Shown here: positions 51,262 to 60,893 of the stretch, piece after piece
Numbering within the stretch: position 1 is the stretch's first letter
Layout: every line of letters begins with the position of its first letter
Source: an uncultured Acidimicrobiaceae bacterium
Lineage (GTDB): Bacteria > Actinomycetota > Acidimicrobiia > Acidimicrobiales > UBA10347
DNA: 64,000 nucleotides
Assembly: GCA_905182135.1 (NCBI GenBank)
Contig: CAJJAG010000003.1
Coordinates: 186,001-250,000 of the forward strand
Direction: 5' to 3'
Position numbers and translations under genes: made by a program
The notes under the pieces: model-generated
The model's input: only the letters and a program-made list of their open reading frames with translations
What the model was told of the DNA's origin: nothing
Database searches by the model: none

Positions 51262-52584
51262 ATGCAACAGATGAATCCCGTGTGGCGGGCGCGCAATAAC
51301 ATGCGCGAGTTTCACGGATGGCGGGTCTCGCTGGCTGGTTCGATCATCTGGGCCTTGCAAAGCCTGGTGTGGTCCCAGGGCTACGGAAACATCGCTGTTG
51401 TTCTTGAAAACCAGTTCGGCTGGTCCAAGACATTCTTGGCATTTGGTGCATCGCTGCGCAGCGCCGAGGCAGCAATCCTTGGTGTTCCTTTAGGTATTGC
51501 ACTCAAGCGTTACAACATCGGGCACATCATGAAGGTGGGCGCCGTCGCCCAGACCATCGGTTTCCTGATCCTGTCGCAGGTGCAGAACAAGGCCGGCTTT
51601 ATCACTGCGATTGTCGTGATCACCATTGGCGCCACGCTTGCAGGATTCTTGACGATCACCGCCACAGTCGTTGGCTGGTTCGAGCGAAAGCGCGCCCGAG
51701 CGTTGTCTTTCAGTTCGATGGGATTCGCCATTGGTGGCGTCTGCGCACCGTTCATGGTGTGGGGCTTTCGACTAATCGGCTGGCGATGGACCGTGGGAAT
51801 CGCTGGAACCATCCTCGGAATCTTCGTCTGGCGACTCGCCGAAACAATGGGTGTACGCCGCGAAGAAACCGGTGAACCGGTCGACGGCATCAGCCCCAGC
51901 AAGGTGTCAGAAACACCACGAGCCGAAGGAGTCCAAGACGCCCACTTCACAACGAGCGAAGCCGTGCGCACTCATTCGTTCTGGATGATCGCCCTCGGCC
52001 ATGGTGCCGCATTGCTGGTTGTCAGCAGCGTGCTCACGCTCCTGCCTCTCTATCTCACCGAAGATCGCGGCTTCAGCGCAGGTCGCGCTGCCCTCATTGC
52101 CGGCTTCGTGCCACTCTTTCAGTTCATCGGCACCTTTACCGGCGGCTACTTAGGCGACCGGTTCAACAAACGCTTGATCGCAGGCGTGGCAATGCTGATG
52201 CATGGTTCAGGATTGTTAGCCATGGTCTACTTCGACACTTGGATCACGATCGGCGTGTTCGTTGTATTGCACGGTCTCGCCTGGGGCCTGCGAGGCCCGC
52301 AGATGGCAGCACTTCGAGCTGACTACTTCGGGTCAAGTTCCTTCGGCCCAATCATGGGGCTCTCATCGCTGATCATCACCTGCTTTGCGGTCACTGGCCC
52401 TGTCCTTGCCGGGTACTTGGCTGACCGCACCGGCGACTTCCAACTCGGATTCACGATCTTGTCTCTAGGCACCATCGCCGGCTTCATCTTCTTTGTGTTC
52501 GCCACACCTCCAAAACGAATCCCAGCATCAGCCACTGCAGCGTCGGCATCGGCATCGGCATCGGCGAACAGGGACGACCTGTGA
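51262..52584 (+). CDS. MFS transporter (monocarboxylate/oxalate-formate type)
   Basis: This 440-residue major facilitator protein has 12 spans with a central cytosolic loop (about 195-235). The signature between TM2 and TM3 is weak (GVPLGIALKRYN). GGYLGDRFNKRLIAGVAMLM is the equivalent in the second half. The N-terminal FHGWRVSLAGSIIWALQSLV resembles OFA/MCT-type carriers. The C-terminus ends in an (AS)n run from 6-bp repeats. AGGGTGG precedes ATG at 51262; ATG at 51271 is possible. It overlaps the DUF368 gene by four bases, so the two are coupled. Substrate unknown. Confidence 0.88.
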   Translation: MQQMNPVWRARNNMREFHGWRVSLAGSIIWALQSLVWSQGYGNIAVVLENQFGWSKTFLAFGASLRSAEAAILGVPLGIALKRYNIGHIMKVGAVAQTIGFLILSQVQNKAGFITAIVVITIGATLAGFLTITATVVGWFERKRARALSFSSMGFAIGGVCAPFMVWGFRLIGWRWTVGIAGTILGIFVWRLAETMGVRREETGEPVDGISPSKVSETPRAEGVQDAHFTTSEAVRTHSFWMIALGHGAALLVVSSVLTLLPLYLTEDRGFSAGRAALIAGFVPLFQFIGTFTGGYLGDRFNKRLIAGVAMLMHGSGLLAMVYFDTWITIGVFVVLHGLAWGLRGPQMAALRADYFGSSSFGPIMGLSSLIITCFAVTGPVLAGYLADRTGDFQLGFTILSLGTIAGFIFFVFATPPKRIPASATAASASASASANRDDL

Positions 52585-53492
52585 ACCCGAGAGATCTCAT
52601 CAGCAATGCTGCCCGGGGTTTTATCATGGGCGCAGCCGACATCGTGCCTGGCATCAGCGGCGGCACGATTGCGTTACTCCTCGGCATCTATGAACGCCTA
52701 CTGGCGTCAATCCGCACAGGTGCTCGGTCGTTAGGGCGGTTGGCACGAGGCGACCTCGGCGGCTTTATTGCACAACTCAAAGCGATCGAATGGGCCTTCA
52801 TTGGCCCTCTACTAGCCGGTATCGCCGCTGCGTTCGTGGTTCTGGCTTCAGTCATCGACCGACTACTCACCAACGAGCCTGAGGCCATGGCCGGGTTGTT
52901 TTTTGGTCTGGTGTTAGCGTCAATTCTGATCGCCTGGCAGATGTTGAACAACCGGGACAGCACACGCATTATCGTGCTGGTGTCCATCGCAGTTGTGTCG
53001 TTCTTTATTCTGGGCCTGCAGTCCATTTCGGTGACTGACCCTGGCCTGGTTCTCTTCTTCTTCACCGGTGCCATCGCCATCTGCGCGATGATCCTTCCCG
53101 GCATCAGCGGATCATTCCTGATGCTGATGCTTGGCATGTACACCGCATTCGTAGGCACCGTGCACGATCAAGAGCTCACAAACCTGGCGGTTTTTGCCCT
53201 GGGTGCTCTTGCAGGTCTCGCTGCGTTCAGCACATTGTTGTCATGGATTCTCGAACACCATCGAGACACATTATTGGCAGCGCTCATCGGTTTGATGGGT
53301 GGGTCACTACGGGTGTTATGGCCATGGCCCAACGGCGTTGGAACAATTGATGACTCTGCCGCCAAACAGATTAATGGTACGGCAGTCGATCTTCCTGCCG
53401 GCTTTGCTGACGCCTGGCTGCCACTACTCCTCGGCCTCGTTGCCTTTACGGTCGTTCTCGCTCTGCACAGGTTTACCCCCGATGAAACCTAA
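52581..53492 (+). CDS. DUF368 membrane protein (undecaprenyl-phosphate translocase-like)
   Basis: This 303-residue protein of about eight to nine spans has the DUF368 signature RGFIMGAADIVPGISGGTIA. The repeat of that motif in the second half (ICAMILPGISGSFLMLMLGM) shows an inverted-repeat fold. DUF368 proteins (PopT) have been linked to undecaprenyl-phosphate recycling. The start is GTG at 52581, overlapping the MFS stop (GTGA). Coupling to an MFS carrier is unusual. Confidence 0.88.
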   Translation: MNPRDLISNAARGFIMGAADIVPGISGGTIALLLGIYERLLASIRTGARSLGRLARGDLGGFIAQLKAIEWAFIGPLLAGIAAAFVVLASVIDRLLTNEPEAMAGLFFGLVLASILIAWQMLNNRDSTRIIVLVSIAVVSFFILGLQSISVTDPGLVLFFFTGAIAICAMILPGISGSFLMLMLGMYTAFVGTVHDQELTNLAVFALGALAGLAAFSTLLSWILEHHRDTLLAALIGLMGGSLRVLWPWPNGVGTIDDSAAKQINGTAVDLPAGFADAWLPLLLGLVAFTVVLALHRFTPDET

Positions 53493-53761
53493 CCAGCTGG
53501 CTAAACCGCCAACAAGGACGACACCGTCGGGCCTTCTCCGCTGAAATGGTGTCCATCTCGATCAAGGTGGATCCCAAACGTTCAAGGTCATTCTTTATGC
53601 CCGTAAGTGAGGTGGCGCTCGCTATCGCGTCGAGATTACAGATCATGATCAGAGCAATTACCAGGCCCGCTAGTTCATCACCTAGGGACGAACAAGACTG
53701 AGACATGAGATTGCTCGTCTTCCCATTACTTCGCGCTGTACACGGGCCGCGATGATGTGGC

Positions 53762-55591
53762 ATGGCATCTGCACTGTCCATCACCTCTCCGCTGCAAGGC
53801 ACGATCTGGCAATTAAAGGTCGCCGTTGGAGATGAGGTCCGCGAAGGGCAAGAACTCATCATCATCGAGTCGATGAAAATGGAACACCCAATCAAGGCAC
53901 CGGAGTCAGGCGTAATCAGCCTGATTCGAGTCGAAGAAGGGAGCACGGTCACCAAGGGCGAGAAGATACTCGAGCTAACTCCCCAAGAGATCAGCGCCCC
54001 AGTTGCGGTAACCGAAGGTCCAGCCAGCTCAACCAAAGAACGCTCCGACCTGGCCGAGGTTCACGAACGCCACGCCAAGGGATACGACGAGGCACGGCCT
54101 GAACGAGTTGCGAAACGACGTGCACGTAATCAGCGCACCGCCCGAGAGAACATTGCCGATCTCATCGACGAAGGCAGCTTGATCGAATACGGACCGTTGG
54201 TGATTGCGCCGCAGCGTCGACGCCGTGAACTGCAAGACCTCATCGATAACACCCCGGCTGATGGGATGGTCAGCGGAATCGCCACCGTCAACGGTGAGAT
54301 CTTCGATGAAGAGGTAGCTCAGACCGTCGTTATCTCATACGACTACATGGTGCTGGCAGGGACCCAAGGCGGTCAGAACCACCGTAAGAAGGACCGCATG
54401 TTCGAGTTGGCCGAGCGCCAACAGTTACCGGTCGTCTTCTTCACTGAAGGCGGCGGCGGACGTCCGGGTGACACAGATGGTGTGGGCTTCGCCGGGCTCG
54501 ACTGCTTGGCGTTTGCCTACTGGGGTAAGTTGTCTGGCCTCGTGCCGATGATTGGCATCAACTCGGGCTATTGCTTTGCGGGCAATGCCGCCATCTTGGC
54601 GTGCTGCGACGTCATCATCGCGACCGACGACTCCCACATCGGCATGGCTGGCCCGGCCATGATCGAAGGTGGCGGCCTAGGGACCTATCACCCCACCGAA
54701 ATCGGGCCAATTGACGTACAAGAAGCCAACGGTGTGGTCGACATTCGTGTCGCCGATGAAGCCGAAGGTGTGGCCGTCGCTAAAAAATACCTGAGCTACT
54801 TCCAAGGCCGGTTGCCTGAATGGCAGATCCCCGACCAGGATGCATTGCGCCATGTGGTGCCCGAGAACCGCAAGCAGATCTACGACATGCGCGACGTGAT
54901 CGATGGATTGTTCGACATCGACTCAGTGCTCGAGCTTCGGCCTAAATGGGGCGACGGCATGATCACTTGTCTGGCCCGCATGGACGGCCGTCCTGTCGGC
55001 GTGATCGCCAACAACCCTCATCATCTCGGTGGAGCCATCGACGCCACCGCTGCGGACAAGTCGGCACGGTTCATGCAATTGTGCGAAGCCCATGGCTTGC
55101 CCATCGTCTTTCTGTGCGACACACCCGGCTTCATGGTTGGGCCCGAAAGCGAGCAAGAAGGCATGGTCCGTCGTGCCGGGCGTCTGTTCGTCGTTGGCGC
55201 CAGCCTGAGTGTTCCCTTTATGACGATCATCACCCGCAAGGGTTATGGACTGGGAGCACAAGGTATGACCGGTGGCGGCTTCAAGCAGCCGCTGTTCACC
55301 GTGGCATGGCCGACAGGAGAAGTCGGCGGTATGGGCTTGGAAGGCGCTGTGGCTCTCGGGTATCGAAAAGAGCTCGAAGCAGTCAAGGACCTAGCCGAGC
55401 GCGAAGTCTTGTATGACAAGATGGTCGACAAGATGTACGAACATGGCAAGGCCGTATCGGCTGCCTCATACTTCGAGTTCGACGACGTCATCGACCCAGC
55501 AGACAGTCGCAAATGGATCATGACCGCTCTTCGATCTGCACCGTCACGCGAAGTAACGCCCAAGCGACACCGCCCCGTCGATACCGTCTAG
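53762..55591 (+). CDS. Biotin-carrier/carboxyltransferase fusion of an acyl-CoA carboxylase
   Basis: This 609-residue protein has an N-terminal biotinyl domain (1-75) with the biotinylation motif IIIESMKMEHPIKAPESG. A linker of about 30 residues follows, then a full carboxyltransferase (PCCB/AccD-type): KRRARNQRTARENIADLIDE, EGGGGRPGDTDGVGFAGLDC, NNPHHLGGAIDATAADKSAR, GYGLGAQGMTGGGFKQPLFT. Usually BCCP is joined to biotin carboxylase, whereas here it is joined to the transferase. No biotin-carboxylase gene is adjacent, so it must be elsewhere. Substrate (acetyl-, propionyl- or another acyl-CoA) cannot be fixed. The 269 bases before the start hold nothing firm. Confidence 0.9.
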   Translation: MASALSITSPLQGTIWQLKVAVGDEVREGQELIIIESMKMEHPIKAPESGVISLIRVEEGSTVTKGEKILELTPQEISAPVAVTEGPASSTKERSDLAEVHERHAKGYDEARPERVAKRRARNQRTARENIADLIDEGSLIEYGPLVIAPQRRRRELQDLIDNTPADGMVSGIATVNGEIFDEEVAQTVVISYDYMVLAGTQGGQNHRKKDRMFELAERQQLPVVFFTEGGGGRPGDTDGVGFAGLDCLAFAYWGKLSGLVPMIGINSGYCFAGNAAILACCDVIIATDDSHIGMAGPAMIEGGGLGTYHPTEIGPIDVQEANGVVDIRVADEAEGVAVAKKYLSYFQGRLPEWQIPDQDALRHVVPENRKQIYDMRDVIDGLFDIDSVLELRPKWGDGMITCLARMDGRPVGVIANNPHHLGGAIDATAADKSARFMQLCEAHGLPIVFLCDTPGFMVGPESEQEGMVRRAGRLFVVGASLSVPFMTIITRKGYGLGAQGMTGGGFKQPLFTVAWPTGEVGGMGLEGAVALGYRKELEAVKDLAEREVLYDKMVDKMYEHGKAVSAASYFEFDDVIDPADSRKWIMTALRSAPSREVTPKRHRPVDTV

Positions 55592-55637
55592 CGTTCTTTC
55601 TGACTATTCGACACCAACCAGAATCGGTCGCACAAAG

Positions 55638-55665
55638 AACCCAACCCCACCTAAGGTGTTGGGTT
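55638..55665. terminator. Weak hairpin between convergent genes
   Basis: AACCCAA (55638-55644) pairs with TTGGGTT (55659-55665), continued by CACC/GGTG around a TAA loop with a three-base bulge. It lies between the carboxylase gene and the convergent gene at 55664 and overlaps the latter's stop. There is no T-run, so efficiency is uncertain. Confidence 0.4.
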
Positions 55666-56407
55666 ATAGGCGATCACCGATTCGGCGGATCCAGGCCATG
55701 TCGCCCTTGTCGTCGATCGCGAAGAATTGCTCCATACGGGCCCCGAGTTCAGGTGCAGGCGATGGGGCTGCCCCCACGACTTGCATCGTCGCAGCACGCT
55801 CTTCGTGGGGATCGTTAAACCACACTCCATCAGCGGTGCGGCCTCGTGTAGTTGAACGGTCGCCCCGCGATGGTGAACCCCACCGATGAGATCGCCAACC
55901 CCAGCCATCGATTTCGATGGTCTGCTCATCAACAAGCAGTTCGCCATGCACGATGCATGGCACTTCATATGAGTTGGGCGAGGGCCCGGCCCACACCACA
56001 CCCACCGTCTCCCACTCGAGTTCACAACCGAGCGCGGTGCGGATCCCATAGGCCCCGTGGAAGACCTCGTTCGGGTCGTCGAGGGCAACGGCAAAAGCTT
56101 CGATATCGACCGTCATATGGTCCAGGGGCGTCTGAATGCCAATATCGGTCCAGAGTCCCGTCGCTCGCACCTCGAGACTCGGTGGTTTCGGTGCAGGTGC
56201 TTCGAGTTCGACCAGAGACACCAAATCCTGGTCTGGCCGCACGAGCGACACGAGGAACGCCACTTGTTGACGTTGAGGCCAGAGCAGAAACTCAATCGAC
56301 AAGGCATACGAACCGTCGTGGTGCACGACATCAAAAAGCCAGGATTCAACCCAGTCAACATCCTTGCTCGGCTGATGAGCCCGTTCATCTCGTGCCGCCG
56401 CGATCAC
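55664..56407 (-). CDS. Uncharacterised protein with a GWRSHRWG motif
   Basis: This 247-residue soluble protein looks beta-rich throughout (WVESWLFDVVHHDGSYALSI, EFLLWPQRQQVAFLVSLVRP, LEVRATGLWTDIGIQTPLDH). It has a conserved-looking motif IDGWGWRSHRWGSPSRGDRS, similar to the W-x-x-R-x-H-x-W-G signature of lipocalin-like/AttH-related proteins. Function unknown. It is convergent with the carboxylase. ATG at 56407 is the only good start. Confidence 0.65.
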   Translation of the reverse strand: MIAAARDERAHQPSKDVDWVESWLFDVVHHDGSYALSIEFLLWPQRQQVAFLVSLVRPDQDLVSLVELEAPAPKPPSLEVRATGLWTDIGIQTPLDHMTVDIEAFAVALDDPNEVFHGAYGIRTALGCELEWETVGVVWAGPSPNSYEVPCIVHGELLVDEQTIEIDGWGWRSHRWGSPSRGDRSTTRGRTADGVWFNDPHEERAATMQVVGAAPSPAPELGARMEQFFAIDDKGDMAWIRRIGDRL

Positions 56408-56630
56408 CGCCGCAGGTTACTCAGCAACCGATACAAGTGTGATGTTGTCACCCGCGGTGCTAACCCAAGACAAGCAACAAGACTGATGATTTGTGGTTGG
56501 CTCCATGTGCTGCACGTGAGACCTAGCATCGTCCCGGTCGAGATAGGCAACGACAACGAGTTTCAACGACCAATCGTAAGTTCTAGTTAGATCTCGCCTT
56601 TTTGCCGTGGTATTCGTAGCCTTCTCCATA

Positions 56631-57020
56631 GTGCGTTACTTGAGCAACGAGTGGATCCAAGCAGCCAATGCAGCGGTACAGGCGGCATCCTCAACTGCTC
56701 CTGAAGCGCGCGTGGTCGTCGATCAACGAGTGAGCAAGGCCGTCGACTATCGGATCACGATCCAGCGCGACGCCTGCGCAATCGTTTCGTTAGAGAGCAC
56801 CACAGCAAGCAGCGATAGCCCAGCAGCCGATGCGGTGTTTCGCCAGAGCCTGGACACCGCACGGGCAGTGGCGCAAGGAACGACCGACGCACACCAGGCG
56901 TTCCTACTCGGACAGATCACGTTCGAAGGCAACATCGCTGTACTCATCGAGCGCCGCGACGCCTTCACCTGGCTCGCATCAACGCTGGCCCCCGTCCTGG
57001 CCAAAACTACCTTTGACTAA
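56631..57020 (+). CDS. SCP2 sterol-carrier-like protein
   Basis: This 129-residue protein begins VRYLSNEWIQAANAAVQAAS, and the pattern continues with strands (VDYRITIQRDACAIVSLE) and a final FLLGQITFEGNIAVLIERRD before a terminal helix. This matches the small SCP2-type fold that binds lipids or acyl-CoA. GTG at 56631 places the conserved first helix at the N-terminus; GTG at 56607 would add eight hydrophobic residues. Its partner and ligand are unknown. Confidence 0.65.
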   Translation: MRYLSNEWIQAANAAVQAASSTAPEARVVVDQRVSKAVDYRITIQRDACAIVSLESTTASSDSPAADAVFRQSLDTARAVAQGTTDAHQAFLLGQITFEGNIAVLIERRDAFTWLASTLAPVLAKTTFD

Positions 57021-57065
57021 CGTTCATCGAGGGTCAACACCCTCATCAGCACGTAACTCGACCAA

Positions 57066-58643
57066 CTAGCGGCCTAGAGCCGCCGATGCTTTAGCGCGTG
57101 GATCTGCAGCGCCAGCCAGGCTTCCATTTGGAAGGACCTCGATGATGTGGGCATGGCCAAACCCTGACAGGTCGCCCATTGGTGCCACGTCGACGACATG
57201 GCCGCGTTCGGTCAGACCAGCTTCCCAGTGAGCAAGATGCGGCTCAAGCTTGACTCGGACCTGGCCGCCCGCCGTCCAGGTATCGAAACCTGACTTGGGA
57301 TCAGGCGACGCCAGATTGAAGCGACCCGCGCTTACAACCTGACCAGGGCTCTCGCCCAAATGCAGCATGCGAGCAAACATCTGCAACACGATCTGTGGCT
57401 GGGCATCGCCACCCATCGTGCCGAGTACCGATCGCAGCGTGCCGTCGGGGTTAGTAATGAGGGCTGGAGACAGCGTGTGCGGCGGCCGGCGACCAGGCCC
57501 GTATTCAGCCGGATGGCCAGGTGTCAGGTTGAAACCGATGCCACGGTTGTGCAGGAAGATACCGGTGTCACCAATCATCACATGAGCACCGAAGCCCGCT
57601 GCATTCGACTGAATCAGCGAGACGCCCATGCCGTTGCGGTCAACCACACACATGTACATGGTCCCGCCGTCGGCATAACTGTCGCCCCAGGACACAGCCT
57701 GATTCGGGTCGATGCGGCTGCGGCGCGCTGCCAACATGTCGAGATTCAGCAAGGCCGCGGATTCGGCGTGTTCGTGCAGCACATCCGGCCGATCGAATGC
57801 TGCTGCACGCGAGGCTTCGATCAAGAAATGAGCGAACAGCGGGTCATCGGGGTCATCGGGAAGGTCAAGGCCTGCCGCGATGCTGGCACTGGCCAGCGAC
57901 AGATACCCCTGCGAGTTTGGTGGCGCTGTCCACAACGTATGGCCCCACGCCTCAAGCGATGGCGCCTGAACCCAGTCAGCGTTGTTCACTGTCAGGTCAG
58001 CTTCGCTGTACTCACCGGCGCCGGTGTCAATCAACGCTTCGCCAAACTCACCGCCGTACCACCCGTCGCGGCCTTGCGCGACAAGCGCTCGAAGGTTGCG
58101 GGCAACTCGAGGCCGTACAACCTTGTCGCCAGGATTCAGATTCGCCAGCTGCGAATTGCCCTCAAGGCCAGCGACTACGGCGCTCGCTCGCGCCAGTTGG
58201 GCCGACGAAGCAAATCCGTCATCGGCACATGAGATTGCTGCTGCGAGCAGAACATCCATATCCATGGATCCATACCGCTCTTGTAGAGCAAGCCATCCAT
58301 CGACCACACCGGGAACCGGCGACGAAGCGACAGACCCTCGATACGGCATCGCGGTATGACCCTCATCGCGAAGCCGTTGAGGATCAGCTCCACTTCCTGC
58401 CCGACCAGAAGCGTTCAAAGCCTGCACCGGCTGCCCCGGTTCATGGATCAGCGCCCACAGGTCGCCACCAAGCCCATTCATGTGCTGCGACGTGATCGCT
58501 AGGACCGCGTTGGCGGCAATAGCGGCGTCGACGGCATTACCGCCCTTGTTCAAGATATCGAGTGCCGCTGAACTGGCCATCTGATCAATGGTGCAGACCA
58601 TCGACTGGGCAGCAAAAACGGTCGACGTCGAGGGAAGGCTCAT
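57066..58643 (-). CDS. ggt: Gamma-glutamyltranspeptidase-family hydrolase
   Basis: This 525-residue Ntn-hydrolase is normally autocleaved into two subunits before a catalytic Thr. The cleavage region reads YADGGTMYMCVVDRNGMGVS, with Thr as the new N-terminus. The binding motif GFNLTPGHPAEYGPGRRPPH and the small-subunit block SVLGTMGGDAQPQIVLQMFA are present. The large-subunit start is GGNAVDAAIAANAVLAITSQ. No signal peptide is seen, so it is cytosolic or the leader is missing. Such proteins hydrolyse gamma-glutamyl amides or act as cephalosporin-acylase relatives. Confidence 0.92.
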   Translation of the reverse strand: MSLPSTSTVFAAQSMVCTIDQMASSAALDILNKGGNAVDAAIAANAVLAITSQHMNGLGGDLWALIHEPGQPVQALNASGRAGSGADPQRLRDEGHTAMPYRGSVASSPVPGVVDGWLALQERYGSMDMDVLLAAAISCADDGFASSAQLARASAVVAGLEGNSQLANLNPGDKVVRPRVARNLRALVAQGRDGWYGGEFGEALIDTGAGEYSEADLTVNNADWVQAPSLEAWGHTLWTAPPNSQGYLSLASASIAAGLDLPDDPDDPLFAHFLIEASRAAAFDRPDVLHEHAESAALLNLDMLAARRSRIDPNQAVSWGDSYADGGTMYMCVVDRNGMGVSLIQSNAAGFGAHVMIGDTGIFLHNRGIGFNLTPGHPAEYGPGRRPPHTLSPALITNPDGTLRSVLGTMGGDAQPQIVLQMFARMLHLGESPGQVVSAGRFNLASPDPKSGFDTWTAGGQVRVKLEPHLAHWEAGLTERGHVVDVAPMGDLSGFGHAHIIEVLPNGSLAGAADPRAKASAALGR

Positions 58644-58701
58644 CCCCTCACTTTAGACAGCCCCGCAAAGACGAACCCGCGCGAGCTATGGGACGTATGT
58701 G

Positions 58702-58724
58702 ATGACGGTGCCAGGCACCGTCAT
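58702..58724. repeat. Odd palindrome GGTGCC-A-GGCACC type, locus 3
   Basis: ATGACGGTGCC (58702-58712), a central A and GGCACCGTCAT (58714-58724) form an 11-1-11 perfect palindrome followed by TTTTA. The right arm CCAGGCACCGT is repeated directly at 58760-58770. It lies upstream of ggt, in the 255-base gap before mdh. The odd centre and the extra arm recall the 26.9- and 34.4-kb loci, though the core differs. Confidence 0.75.
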
Positions 58725-58817
58725 TTTAGGCGACCGCTTAGCTGCAATCGGGTGAAGCTCCAGGCACCGTTAGGAGCGGTGAGGCTGGCTGACCTCATCG
58801 GCGTCGTCAAAACGGCA

Positions 58818-58843
58818 GCAGGCCGGCGAAAACACCGGCCTGC
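58818..58843 (-). terminator. Probable mdh terminator
   Basis: A nine-base perfect stem joins GCAGGCCGG (58818-58826) and CCGGCCTGC (58835-58843) around an eight-base loop. On the minus strand TGCCGTTTTGACG follows. It lies 55 bases downstream of the mdh stop. Confidence 0.65.
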
Positions 58844-58898
58844 CATTCGATGTAGTTGGAAGGCCTATCCCTAGAACACCAAGCTCCAGGGATAGCCG

Positions 58899-59888
58899 CT
58901 AAATCAGGCCTAGACCGGCAACGGTGTCGCGTTCGGCAACAAGCTCGGCAGCGGTGGCGTCGATGCGGCCGCGGCTGAAGTCATCGATGTCGAGGCCCTG
59001 CACAATGCTGATCTCACCATTCGAGCAAGTGACGGGAAACGACGAGATGATGCCCTCGGGCACGCCGTAGCTGCCGTCGGATGGAATCGCCATTGAGACC
59101 CAGTCGCCTTCAGGCGTGCCGAGTTCCCAGTCGTGAATGTGATCGATCGCTGCGCTGGCAGCCGATGCTGCACTGGACAGGCCACGAGCCTTAATGATCG
59201 CAGCTCCGCGCTTCTGCACAGTCGGGATGAAATCGTCTTCGAGCCATGCCTGATCATTGATCTTGGTGGCAGCGATCTCGCCGTTGACTTCGCAATGAAA
59301 CAGGTCCGGATACTGGGTCGCTGAGTGGTTCCCCCAGATCGTCATCTTCTTGATGTCGTTCACGCTGTTGCCAGTCTTCTGAGCAACCTGGGTCTTGGCT
59401 CGATTGTGGTCAAGACGGGTCATAGCGGTGAACTGCTTCTGCGCAATGTCAGGCGCCGAGTGCATGGCAATCAGCGAGTTCGTATTCGCCGGGTTGCCGA
59501 CAACCAAGACCTTGATGGCTTTGCTGGCATTGTCGTTAATGGCCTTGCCTTGTGGGCCAAATATCCCACCGTTGGCTTCAAGCAGATCGGCGCGTTCCAT
59601 ACCATCGCGACGAGGCATGGAACCTACGAGCAGCGCATGACTGGCATCGCCGAAGGCGACATTCGGATCATCGGTCTGCACGATGCCGGCAAGCAGCGGA
59701 AATGCGCCATCGTCGAGTTCCATCGCCACGCCCTTGAGCGCTTCGAGGGCGGGAGTAATTTCGAGCATCTGCAAAATCACGGGCTGGTCTGGGCCAAGAA
59801 GCTGGCCGCTAGCAATGCGAAAGCAAAGCTGGTAACCGATCTGGCCGGCAGCGCCGGTAACAACAACTCGTGCGGGGGCCTTCGTCAC
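58899..59888 (-). CDS. mdh: Malate dehydrogenase (actinobacterial/chloroplast type)
   Basis: This 329-residue NAD-dependent malate dehydrogenase interconverts malate and oxaloacetate in the TCA cycle. The nucleotide loop is [20 protein letters not shown]. The family-typical [20 protein letters not shown] carries the substrate Arg pair. [18 protein letters not shown] and the catalytic His in [20 protein letters not shown] are present. ATG at 59888 is chosen. It works with the sdh operon at 46 kb, although it is not linked to it. Confidence 0.97.
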   Translation of the reverse strand: MTKAPARVVVTGAAGQIGYQLCFRIASGQLLGPDQPVILQMLEITPALEALKGVAMELDDGAFPLLAGIVQTDDPNVAFGDASHALLVGSMPRRDGMERADLLEANGGIFGPQGKAINDNASKAIKVLVVGNPANTNSLIAMHSAPDIAQKQFTAMTRLDHNRAKTQVAQKTGNSVNDIKKMTIWGNHSATQYPDLFHCEVNGEIAATKINDQAWLEDDFIPTVQKRGAAIIKARGLSSAASAASAAIDHIHDWELGTPEGDWVSMAIPSDGSYGVPEGIISSFPVTCSNGEISIVQGLDIDDFSRGRIDATAAELVAERDTVAGLGLI

Positions 59889-59993
59889 GTTTTCTCCTCG
59901 TAGAGCGACTCCGTGAGGCTAGCTCTACCAAGCAACAGGTTCCTCGCCCGCTCGTTGCAACGAACACGTCGCCGCCACCAGTTCGCTGGTTCT

Positions 59994-60656
59994 TCAGTAG
60001 CCGCGGGCATGGAGAACAAGGGCAACGACGGCGCCTGTAGCCATGAAGGGGCCAAACGGAAAGCCAGTCTTTGCGTGGGCACGACCGAAAATCAGCAGCA
60101 AGATGGCTACCGGGCCGACGATGAGATAGGCAGCGATAAGGCCACGAACTTCGGGGATCCACCCAAAAAAGCCCAGTTGCGCACCGATGATAGGAGCCAG
60201 CTTGACATCCCCAAAGCCCATGCCAGCTGGGTAGATGAAGAACAGGATGAAATAAAACGCGCCCATAGCCAAAGCACCGACCAACGCCCGGACGAGCGAG
60301 ATGCCGTTCCAATCACTCAGCAATCCCAAAGCAAGAAGGGGCACCACAGCCATAGCAGCAGGCTTGGTGAGCCTGTCGGGAATGCGAAGTTCCCGCAGGT
60401 CGATCACGGTCATTGCGGACAGAAAAATCACGAACGGAATGAGCGATACCAACACCCAGTCCAAGCCGAACGCCCACACCATCAGTCCGCTAAGCGCAGT
60501 AGCCAATGGATACATCGCGGCCACAGGTACAGGCCACGCAATGTCGTTCTCACCGACCGAACTTGGCTGGTCGGCTGATTTCGCGACTGAGTTGACGTCA
60601 GATTCCGGCTGTTCCGGTTTACTTTCCTCACTGCTCACCACGTGAGTCTTATGCAT
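59994..60656 (-). CDS. Type IV prepilin peptidase (A24 family)
   Basis: This 220-residue membrane aspartyl protease cleaves leader peptides of type IV pilin-like proteins. The two catalytic aspartates are in TVIDLRELRIPDRLT and GMGFGDVKLAPIIG. It has about six spans. The methyltransferase domain of PilD is absent, as in many actinobacterial Tad/T4P systems. A hydrophilic 40-residue N-terminal extension precedes the first span. No pilin genes are nearby, so the substrates are encoded elsewhere. It sits upstream of mdh with 105 bases between. Confidence 0.9.
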   Translation of the reverse strand: MHKTHVVSSEESKPEQPESDVNSVAKSADQPSSVGENDIAWPVPVAAMYPLATALSGLMVWAFGLDWVLVSLIPFVIFLSAMTVIDLRELRIPDRLTKPAAMAVVPLLALGLLSDWNGISLVRALVGALAMGAFYFILFFIYPAGMGFGDVKLAPIIGAQLGFFGWIPEVRGLIAAYLIVGPVAILLLIFGRAHAKTGFPFGPFMATGAVVALVLHARGY

Positions 60657-60893
60657 AACTGCACCCTTGGCGGGCGATGACGGCTAGTGGGCACGCAATG
60701 GTCAGTGTTCAGGCTTAACCTTTGACCGGCTCTCAAGCGTGTTCATCGACGTTTCAGAAAGAGGGCCCGGGTTCTCGCCGAAGACCGGGACAGAAAATAA
60801 CGCTGCATAGCTAGTCCTACTAATACCCACGCGGAGTCGTGCCATTAGGGAGCCGGAGAACATGCAGCGAGCAGGGCACTAGAATCTGGCGCC

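Noticed and set aside
53473-54036. Minus-strand frame upstream of the carboxylase gene
   Set aside because: Its first half is antisense to the biotinyl domain; the remaining part (about 53473-53704) looks partly protein-like but is too weak to call.
57360-58232. 290-codon plus-strand frame inside ggt
   Set aside because: Antisense shadow of the gamma-glutamyltranspeptidase gene; composition not protein-like.
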